Assembly (NCBI GenBank): GCA_963841425.1
Contig: CAWJCL010000001.1
Coordinates: 791,426 to 855,425, forward strand
Direction of reading: 5' to 3'
DNA length: 64,000 nucleotides
DNA from: DATEOR01 sp963841425
GTDB taxonomy: Bacteria; Actinomycetota; Thermoleophilia; Gaiellales; Gaiellaceae
This document shows, in pieces, positions 41,628 to 50,073 of the stretch. Position 1 is the first letter of the stretch, and each line of letters opens with the position of its first letter. The notes beneath the pieces are model-generated. The model ran no database searches. It saw only the letters and a list, made by a program, of their open reading frames with translations, and was not told the origin of the DNA. The position numbers were made by a program, and so were the translations under genes.

Positions 41628-41633
41628 ATTGTA
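41628..41633 (-). promoter_or_regulatory. Extended -10 of the rplM-rpsI operon
   Basis: Minus strand TGGTACAAT has an extended -10 (TGG) and a 5-of-6 match to TATAAT. Transcription would begin about where the 9-bp hairpin starts, so the hairpin would form the very 5' end of the mRNA. Confidence 0.5.
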
Positions 41634-41640
41634 CCAGCCG

Positions 41641-42879
41641 TCAGTCCAGCGCGGACGGCGCGAGCGCGGCTGCCCGCAGCCGGAGCGAATAGCGGACGAT
41701 CCAGCCCGCCGGGGCAAGCGCGATCGCAAGCCCGCCGAGCGCCAGGGCGGCGACCCCAACGGCGTCGAGGGCGAAGCCCCCGATGAGGACGAGCGAGGCT
41801 CCCGCCAAACCCGAAAGGAGGTCGTTCAAGCCGAGAACCTTGCCGCGCTCGACCGGGCTCGTGCCGTCGGCGAGCTGCGCGGTCGCAGCGACGAACGAGA
41901 AGCTCCAGCCAAGCCCGAGCGCGAAGAGCGTGAACGCGATCGTGGCGACGCTCGTGAACCAGATGAGACTGATCGCCGAGGCGGCCATGAGCGCGAGGCC
42001 GCCGACGAGCGCGCGCGTCCTCCCGATTCGGTCGATGAGGTCCCCGACGACGATGACGAGGGCGTACATGCCCACGACATGCGCGCCGATGATCGGGAAG
42101 ACGACATCGGCGGGATGGCCGCGGTCGACGACGACGACGCCGGTGAGGGTCATGATCACGACCATCGTCGCGAAGCTCGCCATAGCGGCGACCATGGACG
42201 GGAGGACGCCCGGCCGGCGCAGGATGACGGCGAGGTCGGCGGGCTTCTGCGCGGGCTCTTCGGCCCGCTCAGGGCCGGCCAGCATCCTCGCGATCTTGCT
42301 CGGGTCGGGCCGCACGGAGGCGACGAGTACGAGGCCGAGGAGCATGAACGCGGATGCGGCGAGCCAGGGGAGCACGAGCGCGTCCGCGTCGAGGTCCTTT
42401 CCGGCGAGGAGCGGGCTGAAGACAGTTGGGCCGAGGATGGCGCCGAAGACGGCGCCGAAGAGGACAAACGAGATCCCCCGCGCGCGCCGGCTCGGCGGAT
42501 ACATGTCCCCCGCTGCGGTACGCGCGAGGAGTGCAGTCGCGCTCGCGGCGCCGACGAACACGAGCCCGAGGAGCACCGGGACGGCGAGGTCGAACGCGGC
42601 GCCGACGGCCGCCAGGATGCCGCCCGCGATCCCGAGAGCGAAGCCGATGATGAGGACGGGCACCCGGCCGAAACGGTCCATCGCGCGGCCCGCCGGAAAC
42701 GCGGAAAGCGCTCCCGTCCCGAGGACGATCGCGGGCCCGAGCCCGACGAGGCTTCGAACGCCGACGACGAGCACGACGGTCAAGGTCGCGACAGCGGCCG
42801 AGAGCTGCAGCATGGCCGAGTTCGCGGCCAGGGACGCGGAGAGGAGGATCGTGTTCCGGCGAACAGGAGGTTCACTCAT
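41641..42879 (-). CDS. MFS transporter
   Basis: A 412-aa protein with 12 hydrophobic segments and the MFS loop 2-3 motif in AGRAMDRFGRVPVLIIG. A central cytoplasmic loop (SVRPDPSKIARMLAGPERAE) separates two six-helix halves, and the second half repeats the motif as GDLIDRIGRTRALVGG. Probably drug or metabolite efflux; substrate unknown. The start overlaps the UDG-like gene by 8 nt, suggesting a two-gene operon. Confidence 0.85.
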   Translation of the reverse strand: MSEPPVRRNTILLSASLAANSAMLQLSAAVATLTVVLVVGVRSLVGLGPAIVLGTGALSAFPAGRAMDRFGRVPVLIIGFALGIAGGILAAVGAAFDLAVPVLLGLVFVGAASATALLARTAAGDMYPPSRRARGISFVLFGAVFGAILGPTVFSPLLAGKDLDADALVLPWLAASAFMLLGLVLVASVRPDPSKIARMLAGPERAEEPAQKPADLAVILRRPGVLPSMVAAMASFATMVVIMTLTGVVVVDRGHPADVVFPIIGAHVVGMYALVIVVGDLIDRIGRTRALVGGLALMAASAISLIWFTSVATIAFTLFALGLGWSFSFVAATAQLADGTSPVERGKVLGLNDLLSGLAGASLVLIGGFALDAVGVAALALGGLAIALAPAGWIVRYSLRLRAAALAPSALD

Positions 42880-43417
42880 CGAGCAGCGCCATTAAACCCG
42901 TGCGGAAAGCCAAGGCGCCGCCGCGCGACGGATGCCGTACATAGGGCGCGCCGAGGATCCGTTCGGCCAGGCGTCCGACCGCGACGACCCGTCGCCCGGC
43001 AGCGAGCTCGTCGACGAACCGAAGTCCTACCGCTGCCTCTGTGCGCGTCGGCGGCCGGTTCGACGCGGGCGCGCCCGGGCGGTGCGGGTGGGTCGGCACC
43101 ACATTCCAGAGGAGCACATCCTCGGCGATGCCCAGGTCCGTGAGCGTGCGGTGCACGATGGTCGCGGAGGCCTCCGCGGGCCCGGTTCCTGTCAGCTGTC
43201 GTTCCGACGTGAACGGCAGGCCACTCACGCGCGCTCCCCGATAGCCGGCCGCCTCGCCGACGAGCAGGGTACGGGCGCGCAAGCGGGATTCGAGGTAACC
43301 CGCCAGGCGCGCGCGGCGAACATGGGCGCCCAGCCCGTCCCCGTAGAAATTGAAGGTCGAGCCGATGCGTGCATCCGCCAGACGGCGCACGAATGCGGCC
43401 GCGCTCCACGTGGACAC
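42872..43417 (-). CDS. Uracil-DNA glycosylase superfamily protein
   Basis: A 181-aa UDG-like fold: ARTLLVGEAAGYRGARVSGL corresponds to the catalytic GExPG-like loop, where the expected Pro is replaced (GEAAGY). LLWNVVPTHPHRPG is the second motif, and VAVGRLAERIL a late beta-strand. Because the catalytic loop is atypical, glycosylase activity is uncertain. It may act on other lesions or be a divergent member. GTG 43417 has TAGGCT 6 nt upstream, overlapping the acylphosphatase -10. Confidence 0.72.
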   Translation of the reverse strand: MSTWSAAAFVRRLADARIGSTFNFYGDGLGAHVRRARLAGYLESRLRARTLLVGEAAGYRGARVSGLPFTSERQLTGTGPAEASATIVHRTLTDLGIAEDVLLWNVVPTHPHRPGAPASNRPPTRTEAAVGLRFVDELAAGRRVVAVGRLAERILGAPYVRHPSRGGALAFRTGLMALLDE

Positions 43418-43422
43418 CCGCG

Positions 43423-43429
43423 TAGCCTA
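43423..43429. promoter_or_regulatory. Shared bidirectional -10
   Basis: TAGCCT on plus (43423-43428) and TAGGCT on minus (43429-43424) overlap almost completely. Each ends 6 nt before a GTG start, 43435 on plus and 43417 on minus. The two start codons are only 17 bp apart. Confidence 0.45.
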
Positions 43430-43434
43430 CGCGC

Positions 43435-43698
43435 GTGCGTCGCCGGGTCGTGGTCCACGGCAAGGTCCAGGGAGTCTTCTTCCGCGACTCGCTGCGCCGA
43501 CTGGCCGACCGGCAGGGCGTCTCCGGCTGGGCTCGCAACACACCCGAGGGAACCGTCGAGGCCGTCTTCGAGGGGGAGTCCGACGACGTCGAGCGTCTCG
43601 TCTCCTTCGCGAAAGCCGGGCCGCCGGACGCGCGCGTGGAAGGCGTGGACGTCCTGGACGAGGAGCCGGAGGGCCTCTCGGGCTTCGCGATCAGGTAG
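43435..43698 (+). CDS. Acylphosphatase
   Basis: An 87-aa acylphosphatase: VHGKVQGVFFRDSLRRLA with the phosphate-binding Arg17, and GWARNTPEGTVEAVFEG with catalytic Asn35. It hydrolyses carboxyl-phosphate bonds such as acetyl- or carbamoyl-phosphate. GTG 43435 start. It overlaps the convergent PAP2 gene by 8 bp. Length is typical. Confidence 0.93.
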   Translation: MRRRVVVHGKVQGVFFRDSLRRLADRQGVSGWARNTPEGTVEAVFEGESDDVERLVSFAKAGPPDARVEGVDVLDEEPEGLSGFAIR

Positions 43699-44659
43699 AG
43701 GCGGCGGCCGCCGCGGCTTCGCGCTCCTCGCGCCGCTCGGCGAGACGGTCGAAGAGGCGGTTGACGGCCCAGAACACGATCAGCGCGTACAGCCAGCCGA
43801 GGAGGATGTCCACGACGTAGTGCTCGGCCGTGTAGACGAGCGCGTAGGTCATCGCGAGCGGGTAGAGCGCGAGGAGGACGCGCGCCCAGCGGGGCACCAG
43901 CGGCCAGAGGATGACCGCGACGAGCAGCGTGTAGGCGCCGTGCAGCGACGGCACCGCCGCAACCTGGTTCGAGTAAGCCGCGCCCTTCTCGTAGAGCGTG
44001 TCGAAGTTCCCGATCGGAATGTGGCTCCAGATGACGCCGATCGAGCGCGTCGTCGGCTCGAGCTCTCCGAGCTGGCTCGCCATCCACGGCGGCGCCGCCG
44101 GGAAGAGCGCGTACGTGGCGAACGCCATCATCGCCACCACCGAGACCGTGACGACGTAGCGGCGAAACCGGTCTCGCGCCACGAACCAGAGAACGGCCGC
44201 GACAACGTACGTCGCGAGGAAGTAGCTCACGTACACGAGCCAGGCGACGTAGTCGTACCAGTGGATCGTGAACGGCCCGTCCCAGAGCCAGTGCTGCAGG
44301 CGCACCGTCGGCGCGACCCCGAGGCCGAGGATCTCGTCGGCGCGAAGCTGCGGAAGGACGTGCGTCTGGAAGAAGAGCCCGTCTGCCTGTCCCCGCAGAA
44401 GGTCGTAGACCCAGAGGATGGCGAGAAACGGGAGCCACTCGAGGACGACGCTCCGCACCCAGCCCTTCACGTTGGTGAGCGAGAGCGCGAGCAGCCCGAG
44501 CAGGATCCACATGACGAGCATGTCGCGCGAGAGCGGAAGGCCTCGTTCAGCCCAGAAGAGCGCGAACGCGGCCGCCCAGACGACGGGACCGCCCCAGCGC
44601 AAAATGCGGACCGTCGTCGGCGAGGCCAGCCGTGAGCGCGTGGCGTCGGTCGCGTTCAT
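43691..44659 (-). CDS. PAP2-superfamily membrane protein (inositolphosphotransferase-like)
   Basis: A 322-aa protein with about seven helices and PAP2_3-type signatures LFPAAPPWMA, VAAVPSLHGAYTLLV and AEHYVVDILLGW. The ALFPxxPP and PSxHxxY spacing is shared with the smaller homologue at 29049, so the genome carries at least two. Probably transfers or removes a lipid head-group phosphate. ATG 44659 is chosen over a TTG two codons upstream. The C-terminus is an Ala-rich charged tail. Confidence 0.82.
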   Translation of the reverse strand: MNATDATRSRLASPTTVRILRWGGPVVWAAAFALFWAERGLPLSRDMLVMWILLGLLALSLTNVKGWVRSVVLEWLPFLAILWVYDLLRGQADGLFFQTHVLPQLRADEILGLGVAPTVRLQHWLWDGPFTIHWYDYVAWLVYVSYFLATYVVAAVLWFVARDRFRRYVVTVSVVAMMAFATYALFPAAPPWMASQLGELEPTTRSIGVIWSHIPIGNFDTLYEKGAAYSNQVAAVPSLHGAYTLLVAVILWPLVPRWARVLLALYPLAMTYALVYTAEHYVVDILLGWLYALIVFWAVNRLFDRLAERREEREAAAAAAST

Positions 44660-44718
44660 TCGCAAGAGGCTAGCGGCTGGGCGTTTGTCGTTGAGGCGCT
44701 TCTGGCAAGAATCGTCTC

Positions 44719-45033
44719 ATGCCGTTCGAGCAATATCACGAGCCCCCCGACGAGCTCCCGGAAGAGACGCGGACGTTCGCGCGGATCTGCGTGTCGCTGA
44801 TCGAAGAGGCCGAGGCGATCGACTGGTACGAGCAGCGCCTCGCCCTCGAGAAGGATCCCGAGGCGCGCGCGATCATGGAGAACGCCCAGCAGGAGGAGTT
44901 CAAGCACTTCGCCATGAACCTCGAGTTCCTCTCGCGCCGGAACGAGAAGTGGCGCACCGTGCTCAAGGACGTTCTCTTCAAGGAAGGCGACATCGTCGAG
45001 CACGGCGAGGCCGCCGAGGCCGAGCTCGACTAG
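44719..45033 (+). CDS. Encapsulated-ferritin-like protein (EncFtn family) without encapsulin neighbour
   Basis: The 104-aa two-helix ferritin begins with the family phrase YHEPPDELPEETRTFARIC. The ferroxidase pattern is Glu30 (SLIEEAEAIDWYEQR), Glu60 and His63 (QQEEFKHFAM), with the same spacing as the EncFtn Glu32/Glu62/His65 centre; Trp36 follows. EncFtn forms ring decamers that oxidise Fe(II) inside encapsulin shells. Here no encapsulin gene is adjacent and the C-terminus (VEHGEAAEAELD) lacks an obvious encapsulin-targeting peptide. It overlaps the convergent MFS gene by 4 bp. Confidence 0.8.
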   Translation: MPFEQYHEPPDELPEETRTFARICVSLIEEAEAIDWYEQRLALEKDPEARAIMENAQQEEFKHFAMNLEFLSRRNEKWRTVLKDVLFKEGDIVEHGEAAEAELD

Positions 45034-46178
45034 AGCGAGAGCTGACGCATGACGGCGATGCCGGCGACCGGCATCGCGGCCGCGAGCCCGTAGGCGAGCG
45101 ACCACGATCCTGCCTCGACCACGGCGGCGAAGGCCGGCGGTGAGACCGCGCTCGTGATCGCGAGGGCCGTCTGCTGGAAGCCGAGCGCGGCGCCGGCCCT
45201 CCTCCTCCCCGCGAGCTCGGCGGCCGCCGTGAACGAGAGGCCGTTCCAGCTCAGGGAGAGCGCGCCCGCCACCACGAAGACGGGGATGAGGATCGCAAGC
45301 GGCGCCGTGAGGAGTCCGGCTGCGGCCGCCAGACTCACGCTCAGCCCGAGCGCCAGCCGGCGTAGAGGCGCGATCCGCGCCTTGAGGCGGTCGGACCAGC
45401 GCCCGGTGACGATCCGCGCCACCGCGCCGAGGGCCTGGATGAGCGCGAACACGCCGGCGGCCTCGGCCGTGCTCAGGCCGCGCTCGCCGTGCAGGAAGAG
45501 GATGAGGAAGCTGAGGATGCTGATCTGCGCGGCGAGGACGAGCGCGCTCCCGATCGAGAGCTGCCACATGCGCTGGTCGCGCATCGGGTGGCCGATGTCA
45601 GTCAGCTCGCCCTCCTCCTCCGGCGCCTCCCGCAGCCCACTCGCGCCCGCGAGCGCGGCGACGAGGCATCCGGCCGCGAGCGCGACGAGGCCCGCGCGGA
45701 GCCCGCCGGCCGCCTCGATCGGCGGAAGCAGGAGCGCGGCGAGCAGGCCGCCGATCGGCAGCGCGGTCTGCCTGATCCCGAGGGCAAAGCCCCGTTCCTC
45801 CTGCCCGAACCAGCTCATGACGGCACGCCCGCTCGCCGCGTTCACGCTCGCGCCCGAGGCGCCGCCGAGCGCCAGCGCGGCCACGAGAATGGCGAACGAG
45901 GGGGCGAAGGCGGCGACCAAAAGGCCCGCCCCGCAGCCGGCAAGCCCGGCCGCGAGCACCAGGCGCTCTCCGACCCGGTCGGCCAGGAGGCCCCAGGCGA
46001 GGAGCGTGAAGACGGAGCCCGCGTTGGCCGCCGCAATCGCGAGACCGACGTGCGTCAGGTCGAGGCCGTATTCCTCCTGCAGTGCGGGCGCGAGCACAGG
46101 TATGCCGAGAAAGACCGCCGAGTAGGCGGTCTGCGCGCCCGTCCCGAGCGCAAGGATCGTCCAGCGGTAGCGAGCCAC
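45030..46178 (-). CDS. MFS transporter
   Basis: A 382-aa protein with about 12 hydrophobic segments. The family motif appears as GLLADRVGERLVLAAG in the first half and GRWSDRLKARIAPLRR in the second. MSWFGQEERGFALGIRQTALPIGG is typical of nitrate/oxalate-type or sugar-phosphate-like MFS proteins. Substrate unknown. It starts at GTG 46178, downstream of guaA by 24 bp in the same direction, so read-through from guaA is possible. Confidence 0.85.
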   Translation of the reverse strand: MARYRWTILALGTGAQTAYSAVFLGIPVLAPALQEEYGLDLTHVGLAIAAANAGSVFTLLAWGLLADRVGERLVLAAGLAGCGAGLLVAAFAPSFAILVAALALGGASGASVNAASGRAVMSWFGQEERGFALGIRQTALPIGGLLAALLLPPIEAAGGLRAGLVALAAGCLVAALAGASGLREAPEEEGELTDIGHPMRDQRMWQLSIGSALVLAAQISILSFLILFLHGERGLSTAEAAGVFALIQALGAVARIVTGRWSDRLKARIAPLRRLALGLSVSLAAAAGLLTAPLAILIPVFVVAGALSLSWNGLSFTAAAELAGRRRAGAALGFQQTALAITSAVSPPAFAAVVEAGSWSLAYGLAAAMPVAGIAVMRQLSL

Positions 46179-46202
46179 CGCGTCGAGCCTAGCCGCGGAG
46201 AG

Positions 46203-47780
46203 TTATTCCCACTCGATAGTGGCTGGAGGCTTCGACGAGACGTCGAGCGCGACCCTGTTCACGCCAGGGATCTCGTTGATAATCCGGCTCGAGATCGTCT
46301 CCAGGAGGTCGTAGGGGAGGCGCGCCCAGTCTGCCGTCATCGCGTCCTCGGACGTGACCGCGCGGATGACGATCGGGTACGCGTAGGTCCGGCCGTCCCC
46401 CTGGACGCCCACCGAGCGGATGGCGGGCAGCACCGCAAAGCATTGCCAGAGCTCGCGGTAGAGACCGGCGCGGCGGACTTCTTCGAGCAGGATCGCATCC
46501 GCGTCCCGCAGGATCTGCAGCCGTTCCTCGGTGACGTCCCCGATGATCCGGATCGCGAGCCCCGGGCCGGGAAAGGGATGCCGCCACACCATCTCCTCCG
46601 GGAGGCCCAGCTCCTCGCCGACCCTCCGTACCTCGTCCTTGAAAAGCATGCGGAGCGGCTCGACGAGATCGAGGTCCATCACCTCGGGAAGCCCGCCGAC
46701 GTTGTGGTGCGACTTGATCGTCTCGGCGGCGCCGGCGTGCCCGCCGCCGGACTCGATCACGTCGGAGTAGAGCGTGCCCTGCACGAGCCAGCGGACGTCG
46801 CCGAGCGTTCGCGCCTCGTCCTCGAAGACGCGGATGAACTCCTCGCCGATCCTTTTGCGCTTCTCCTCCGGGTCGGTGGTGCCCTCGAGGCGTGTGAGGA
46901 AGCGGTCGGCCGCGTCGACGTGGACGAGCGGCACGTGGAAATGACGGCCGAAGGTCTCCACGACCTGCTCGGCTTCGTCCTTCCTGAGCAGCCCGTGGTC
47001 GACGAAGACGCAGGTCAGCTGGTCCCCGACGGCCTTGTGGACAAGGAGCGCGGCGACGGCCGAGTCGACGCCCCCGGAGAGCGCGCAAAGCACGCGGTCG
47101 CTGCCGACCTGGCTGCGGATGCGGGCCGTCTCCTCCTCGATCACGGCGGCGGCGGTCCAAAGCGGCGGCGCGTCGGCAACCCTGTAGAGGAAGTTCTTCA
47201 GGAGGTCCTGCCCATAGGGCGTGTGCACGACCTCGGGGTGGAACTGGACGCCGTAGAGCCCGCGGTCGGGGTGCTCGAAGGCGGCGATCGGCGTCGAGGC
47301 CGAGCCTGCGACGACACGCGCGCCCGCGGGCGGGGCCGTCACCGAGTCGCGGTGGCTCATCCAAGAGATCTGCTCCGCCGGGAGGCCGGCGAAAAGCGCA
47401 CCCTTCTCGGTGCGGATCTCAGTGCGGCCGAACTCGCTGACGCCCGTCGGCTCGACGCGCCCGCCGAGCTCCTGGGCCATGACCTGCATCCCGTAGCAGA
47501 TGCCGAGCACGGGGACGCCGAGCTCGAACAGGCCGGGGTCGACCGAAGGGGCGCCGCCGGCATAGACCGAAGACGGGCCGCCGGAGAGGATGAGTGCGAG
47601 CGGCCGCCGCGCGGCGAGCTGGGCGGCGGGCACCCGGTGCGAGACGAGCTCGGAGTAGACACGGCACTCGCGGATGCGGCGCGCGATCAGCTGGGAATAC
47701 TGGCCGCCGAGGTCGACGACGAGAACGGGCCGCTCTTCGGGCGGCGGCTCGGGCAGTTGGACGAGGACGGCGTCCGCCAT
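46203..47780 (-). CDS. guaA: GMP synthase (glutamine-hydrolyzing)
   Basis: The 525-aa enzyme converts XMP to GMP. The class I glutaminase domain has Cys95 (LGICYGMQ) with His181 and Glu183 (VQFHPEVVHT). The ATP pyrophosphatase has SGGVDS at 235-240. The C-terminal dimerisation domain ends INRVALDVSSKPPATIEWE-like (here NRVALDVSSKPPATIEWE). ATG 47780 is preceded by an AAGGAAA purine run at a distance. It follows guaB3 on the same strand, separated by 130 bp containing a GC-rich hairpin. Confidence 0.96.
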   Translation of the reverse strand: MADAVLVQLPEPPPEERPVLVVDLGGQYSQLIARRIRECRVYSELVSHRVPAAQLAARRPLALILSGGPSSVYAGGAPSVDPGLFELGVPVLGICYGMQVMAQELGGRVEPTGVSEFGRTEIRTEKGALFAGLPAEQISWMSHRDSVTAPPAGARVVAGSASTPIAAFEHPDRGLYGVQFHPEVVHTPYGQDLLKNFLYRVADAPPLWTAAAVIEEETARIRSQVGSDRVLCALSGGVDSAVAALLVHKAVGDQLTCVFVDHGLLRKDEAEQVVETFGRHFHVPLVHVDAADRFLTRLEGTTDPEEKRKRIGEEFIRVFEDEARTLGDVRWLVQGTLYSDVIESGGGHAGAAETIKSHHNVGGLPEVMDLDLVEPLRMLFKDEVRRVGEELGLPEEMVWRHPFPGPGLAIRIIGDVTEERLQILRDADAILLEEVRRAGLYRELWQCFAVLPAIRSVGVQGDGRTYAYPIVIRAVTSEDAMTADWARLPYDLLETISSRIINEIPGVNRVALDVSSKPPATIEWE

Positions 47781-47880
47781 CAGCCCGTCGCGTTTCCTTG
47801 CGCCTTTGGCACGAACCGCGCGCCACACGCGCGCACAGGGCGGTTACGCTCGAAAGCGGGTGGAGGCATGGGGTGGCCCC

Positions 47881-47906
47881 GGGGGGCGCGGGCAGCGCGA
47901 CCCCCC
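47881..47906 (-). terminator. GC hairpin downstream of guaB3
   Basis: Minus strand GGGGGG-U-CGCG pairs with CGCG-CCCCCC (10 bp with one bulged base), starting 4 nt after the guaB3 stop. There is no U-run, so termination may need Rho or be partial, allowing guaB3-guaA read-through. Confidence 0.4.
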
Positions 47907-47910
47907 TCGG

Positions 47911-49068
47911 TCATCCCATCCCGATCCGCTGCGCCCGCTGCAGCGCCTTGCCCTCCGTCTTGATCGACGGCGCCAGCATGATCTCCGCGCGCTGGAAGTC
48001 GTGGATGTTCTCGTACCCGCACGTCGCCATTGACGTGCGGAGCGCACCCATCAAATTCAGCGTCCCGTCGTTCTCGCGCGCGGGGCCGACCACGATCTCC
48101 TCCAGCGTCGCTGCCTGCTTCACCTCGACCCGCGCACCGCGCGGCAGCGTCGGGTGGAACGTCGCCATCCCCCAGTGGAAGCCACGGCCCGGCGCCTCCT
48201 GGGCCCGCGCGAGCGGAGAGCCGATCATGACCGCGTCAGCGCCGCAGGCGATCGCCTTCGAGATGTCCCCGCCGGTGCGCATCCCGCCGTCCGCGATCAC
48301 GTTCACGTACTTACCGCTCGCAAGCAGGTGCTCTGCGCGCGCGGCGGCCGCATCAGAGATCGCCGTCGCCTGCGGGACGCCGACGCCGAGAACCCCGCGC
48401 GTCGTGCACGCGGCTCCGGGGCCGACGCCGACGAGCACGCCCTCGGCACCGGTGCGCATGAGGTGCAGCGCAGTGTGGTAGCTGGCGCACCCGCCGACGA
48501 TCACCGGAATCTCCAGCTTGGAGATGAACTCCTTCAGGTTGAGGGCCGAGCCGTTCGAGGACACGTGCTCGGCCGAGACGACGGTGCCCTGGATCACGAG
48601 CACGTCGAGGCCGGCCTCGAGCGCCAGCTCGTAGTGCTCCCGGACGCGCTGCGGCGTGAGCGACCCGGCCGCGAGCACCCCGCCCGCCTTGATCTCTTCG
48701 ATTCGGCGCGCGATCAGCTTCGGCTCGACGGGCCGGGCGTAGATCTCCTGCATCCCGCTCGTCGCCTCGGCCGGCGAGAACGAGGCGATCCGCTCCAACT
48801 GCTTCTCGGCGTCCGCATACCGCGTGAAGATCCCCTCGAGATTGAGCACGCCGAGGCCGCCCATCCGGCCGACCGCGATCGCGATCTGCGGAGAGACGAC
48901 GCCGTCCATCGCCGAGGCGAGGAGCGGCAGCTCGAGCAGGTGGCCGCCGAGCTTCCAGCCGATGTCCACGTCGTCCGGGTCCCGGGTGCGGCGGCTGGGG
49001 ACGATCGCGATGTCATCGAACCCGTATGCCTGCCGCGCCTTCTTCCCGAGGCCGATCTCGACGTCCAT
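47911..49068 (-). CDS. guaB3: GuaB3 family IMP dehydrogenase-related protein
   Basis: A 385-aa IMPDH-fold protein lacking CBS domains, as in actinomycete GuaB3. It has FDDIAIVPSRRTRDP, LASAMDGVVSP, the catalytic-loop Cys221 (VGPGAACTTRGVLGVGVPQ) and IADGGMRTGGDISKA. Its position upstream of guaA supports a role in guanine nucleotide metabolism, although dehydrogenase activity of GuaB3 members is not established for all. ATG 49068 has TAGGAT (49080-49075) 6 nt upstream. Confidence 0.93.
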   Translation of the reverse strand: MDVEIGLGKKARQAYGFDDIAIVPSRRTRDPDDVDIGWKLGGHLLELPLLASAMDGVVSPQIAIAVGRMGGLGVLNLEGIFTRYADAEKQLERIASFSPAEATSGMQEIYARPVEPKLIARRIEEIKAGGVLAAGSLTPQRVREHYELALEAGLDVLVIQGTVVSAEHVSSNGSALNLKEFISKLEIPVIVGGCASYHTALHLMRTGAEGVLVGVGPGAACTTRGVLGVGVPQATAISDAAAARAEHLLASGKYVNVIADGGMRTGGDISKAIACGADAVMIGSPLARAQEAPGRGFHWGMATFHPTLPRGARVEVKQAATLEEIVVGPARENDGTLNLMGALRTSMATCGYENIHDFQRAEIMLAPSIKTEGKALQRAQRIGMG

Positions 49069-49110
49069 CAACCGATCCTACCAACCGCCCCCGGACGGGC
49101 CGGGGAACGC

Positions 49111-50073
49111 TCAGGCGTCCTGGCGGATTGGCTCGAGGCGGTCGAGCGTGACGTGGGAACCGAGGCGCTGGGCCTCGCGTAGGTCGAATCGCCCGGGACC
49201 CGCTTCGAGCACCGACGCAGCGCTCGCGGCCACCGCATTGCGAACCGCATCCTCGTACGAACGGTCGTTCATGCGTGCTGCGATGAAACCTGCGAGAAGC
49301 GTGTCGCCGGCCCCGACGGTGGAGACGGCCGCGAGTCTCGGCGCCCGAGCGCGCACGCGGACGTCCTCGACGCGCTCTGCGCGAAAGAGCCCGTAGCACC
49401 CCGTGTCGAGCGTGATGAGAGCGTTCCGAGCGCCCAGGTCGGCGATCTCGTCGAGGCCGCTCGAGAGGTCCTCCTCGTCGACGAACTCGTGCCCCACCAG
49501 GGACTCGGCCTCGCGCAGGTTCGGCGCGACGAGATAGGGCTCGGCCTCGATCCCGAGTCGGAGCGCCTCGCCTTCGGAGTCGAGCACGGTCATGAGCCCA
49601 CGGCGATTGCTCTCGCGGATGAGCTCCGCATAGAGGCCCGGGTCGACGTCGCGCGGGAGCGACCCGGCGAAGACGACGTACGCCGCGCCCTGTGAGAGGT
49701 AGGCGAGCTTCTCGCGAAGCACGTCGAGCTCGTCCTCGGACACCGCGGGCCCCCACTCGTTGATCTCCGTATAGACGTTCGAGGTCGGGTCGAGCACGGC
49801 CGTCGAGGTGCGCGACTCGCCGCGAATCCGGACGAAGTCGTTGAGGATCCCCTCGTTCGTCAGCTCCTCGACGAGCAGGGTCCCCGTTCGGCCGCCGGCG
49901 AGACCGGTGCAGACGACGGGCGCCCCGAGGCGGCGCGCGGCTCGCGCGACGTTGATCCCCTTCCCGCCGGCGCTCGTGGTGCCCTCGCTCGCGCGGTGGC
50001 GCCGCCCGAGCTGGAAATTCGGGACGAGCAACGTGCGGTCGATCGCAGCGTTGAGAGTGACAGTGACGATCAT
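49111..50073 (-). CDS. PfkB-family sugar kinase (1-phosphofructokinase/tagatose-6-P kinase-like)
   Basis: A 320-aa ribokinase-superfamily kinase: VTLNAAIDRTLLVPNF at the N-terminus, GGKGINVARAARRLG (substrate site), and the anion-hole/catalytic base TVGAGDTLLAGF near the C-terminus. The family phosphorylates fructose-1-P or tagatose-6-P at C6/C1. No PTS gene is nearby, so the in vivo substrate is uncertain. It begins in a TGATG overlap with the dacA stop, meaning coupled translation. Confidence 0.87.
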   Translation of the reverse strand: MIVTVTLNAAIDRTLLVPNFQLGRRHRASEGTTSAGGKGINVARAARRLGAPVVCTGLAGGRTGTLLVEELTNEGILNDFVRIRGESRTSTAVLDPTSNVYTEINEWGPAVSEDELDVLREKLAYLSQGAAYVVFAGSLPRDVDPGLYAELIRESNRRGLMTVLDSEGEALRLGIEAEPYLVAPNLREAESLVGHEFVDEEDLSSGLDEIADLGARNALITLDTGCYGLFRAERVEDVRVRARAPRLAAVSTVGAGDTLLAGFIAARMNDRSYEDAVRNAVAASAASVLEAGPGRFDLREAQRLGSHVTLDRLEPIRQDA

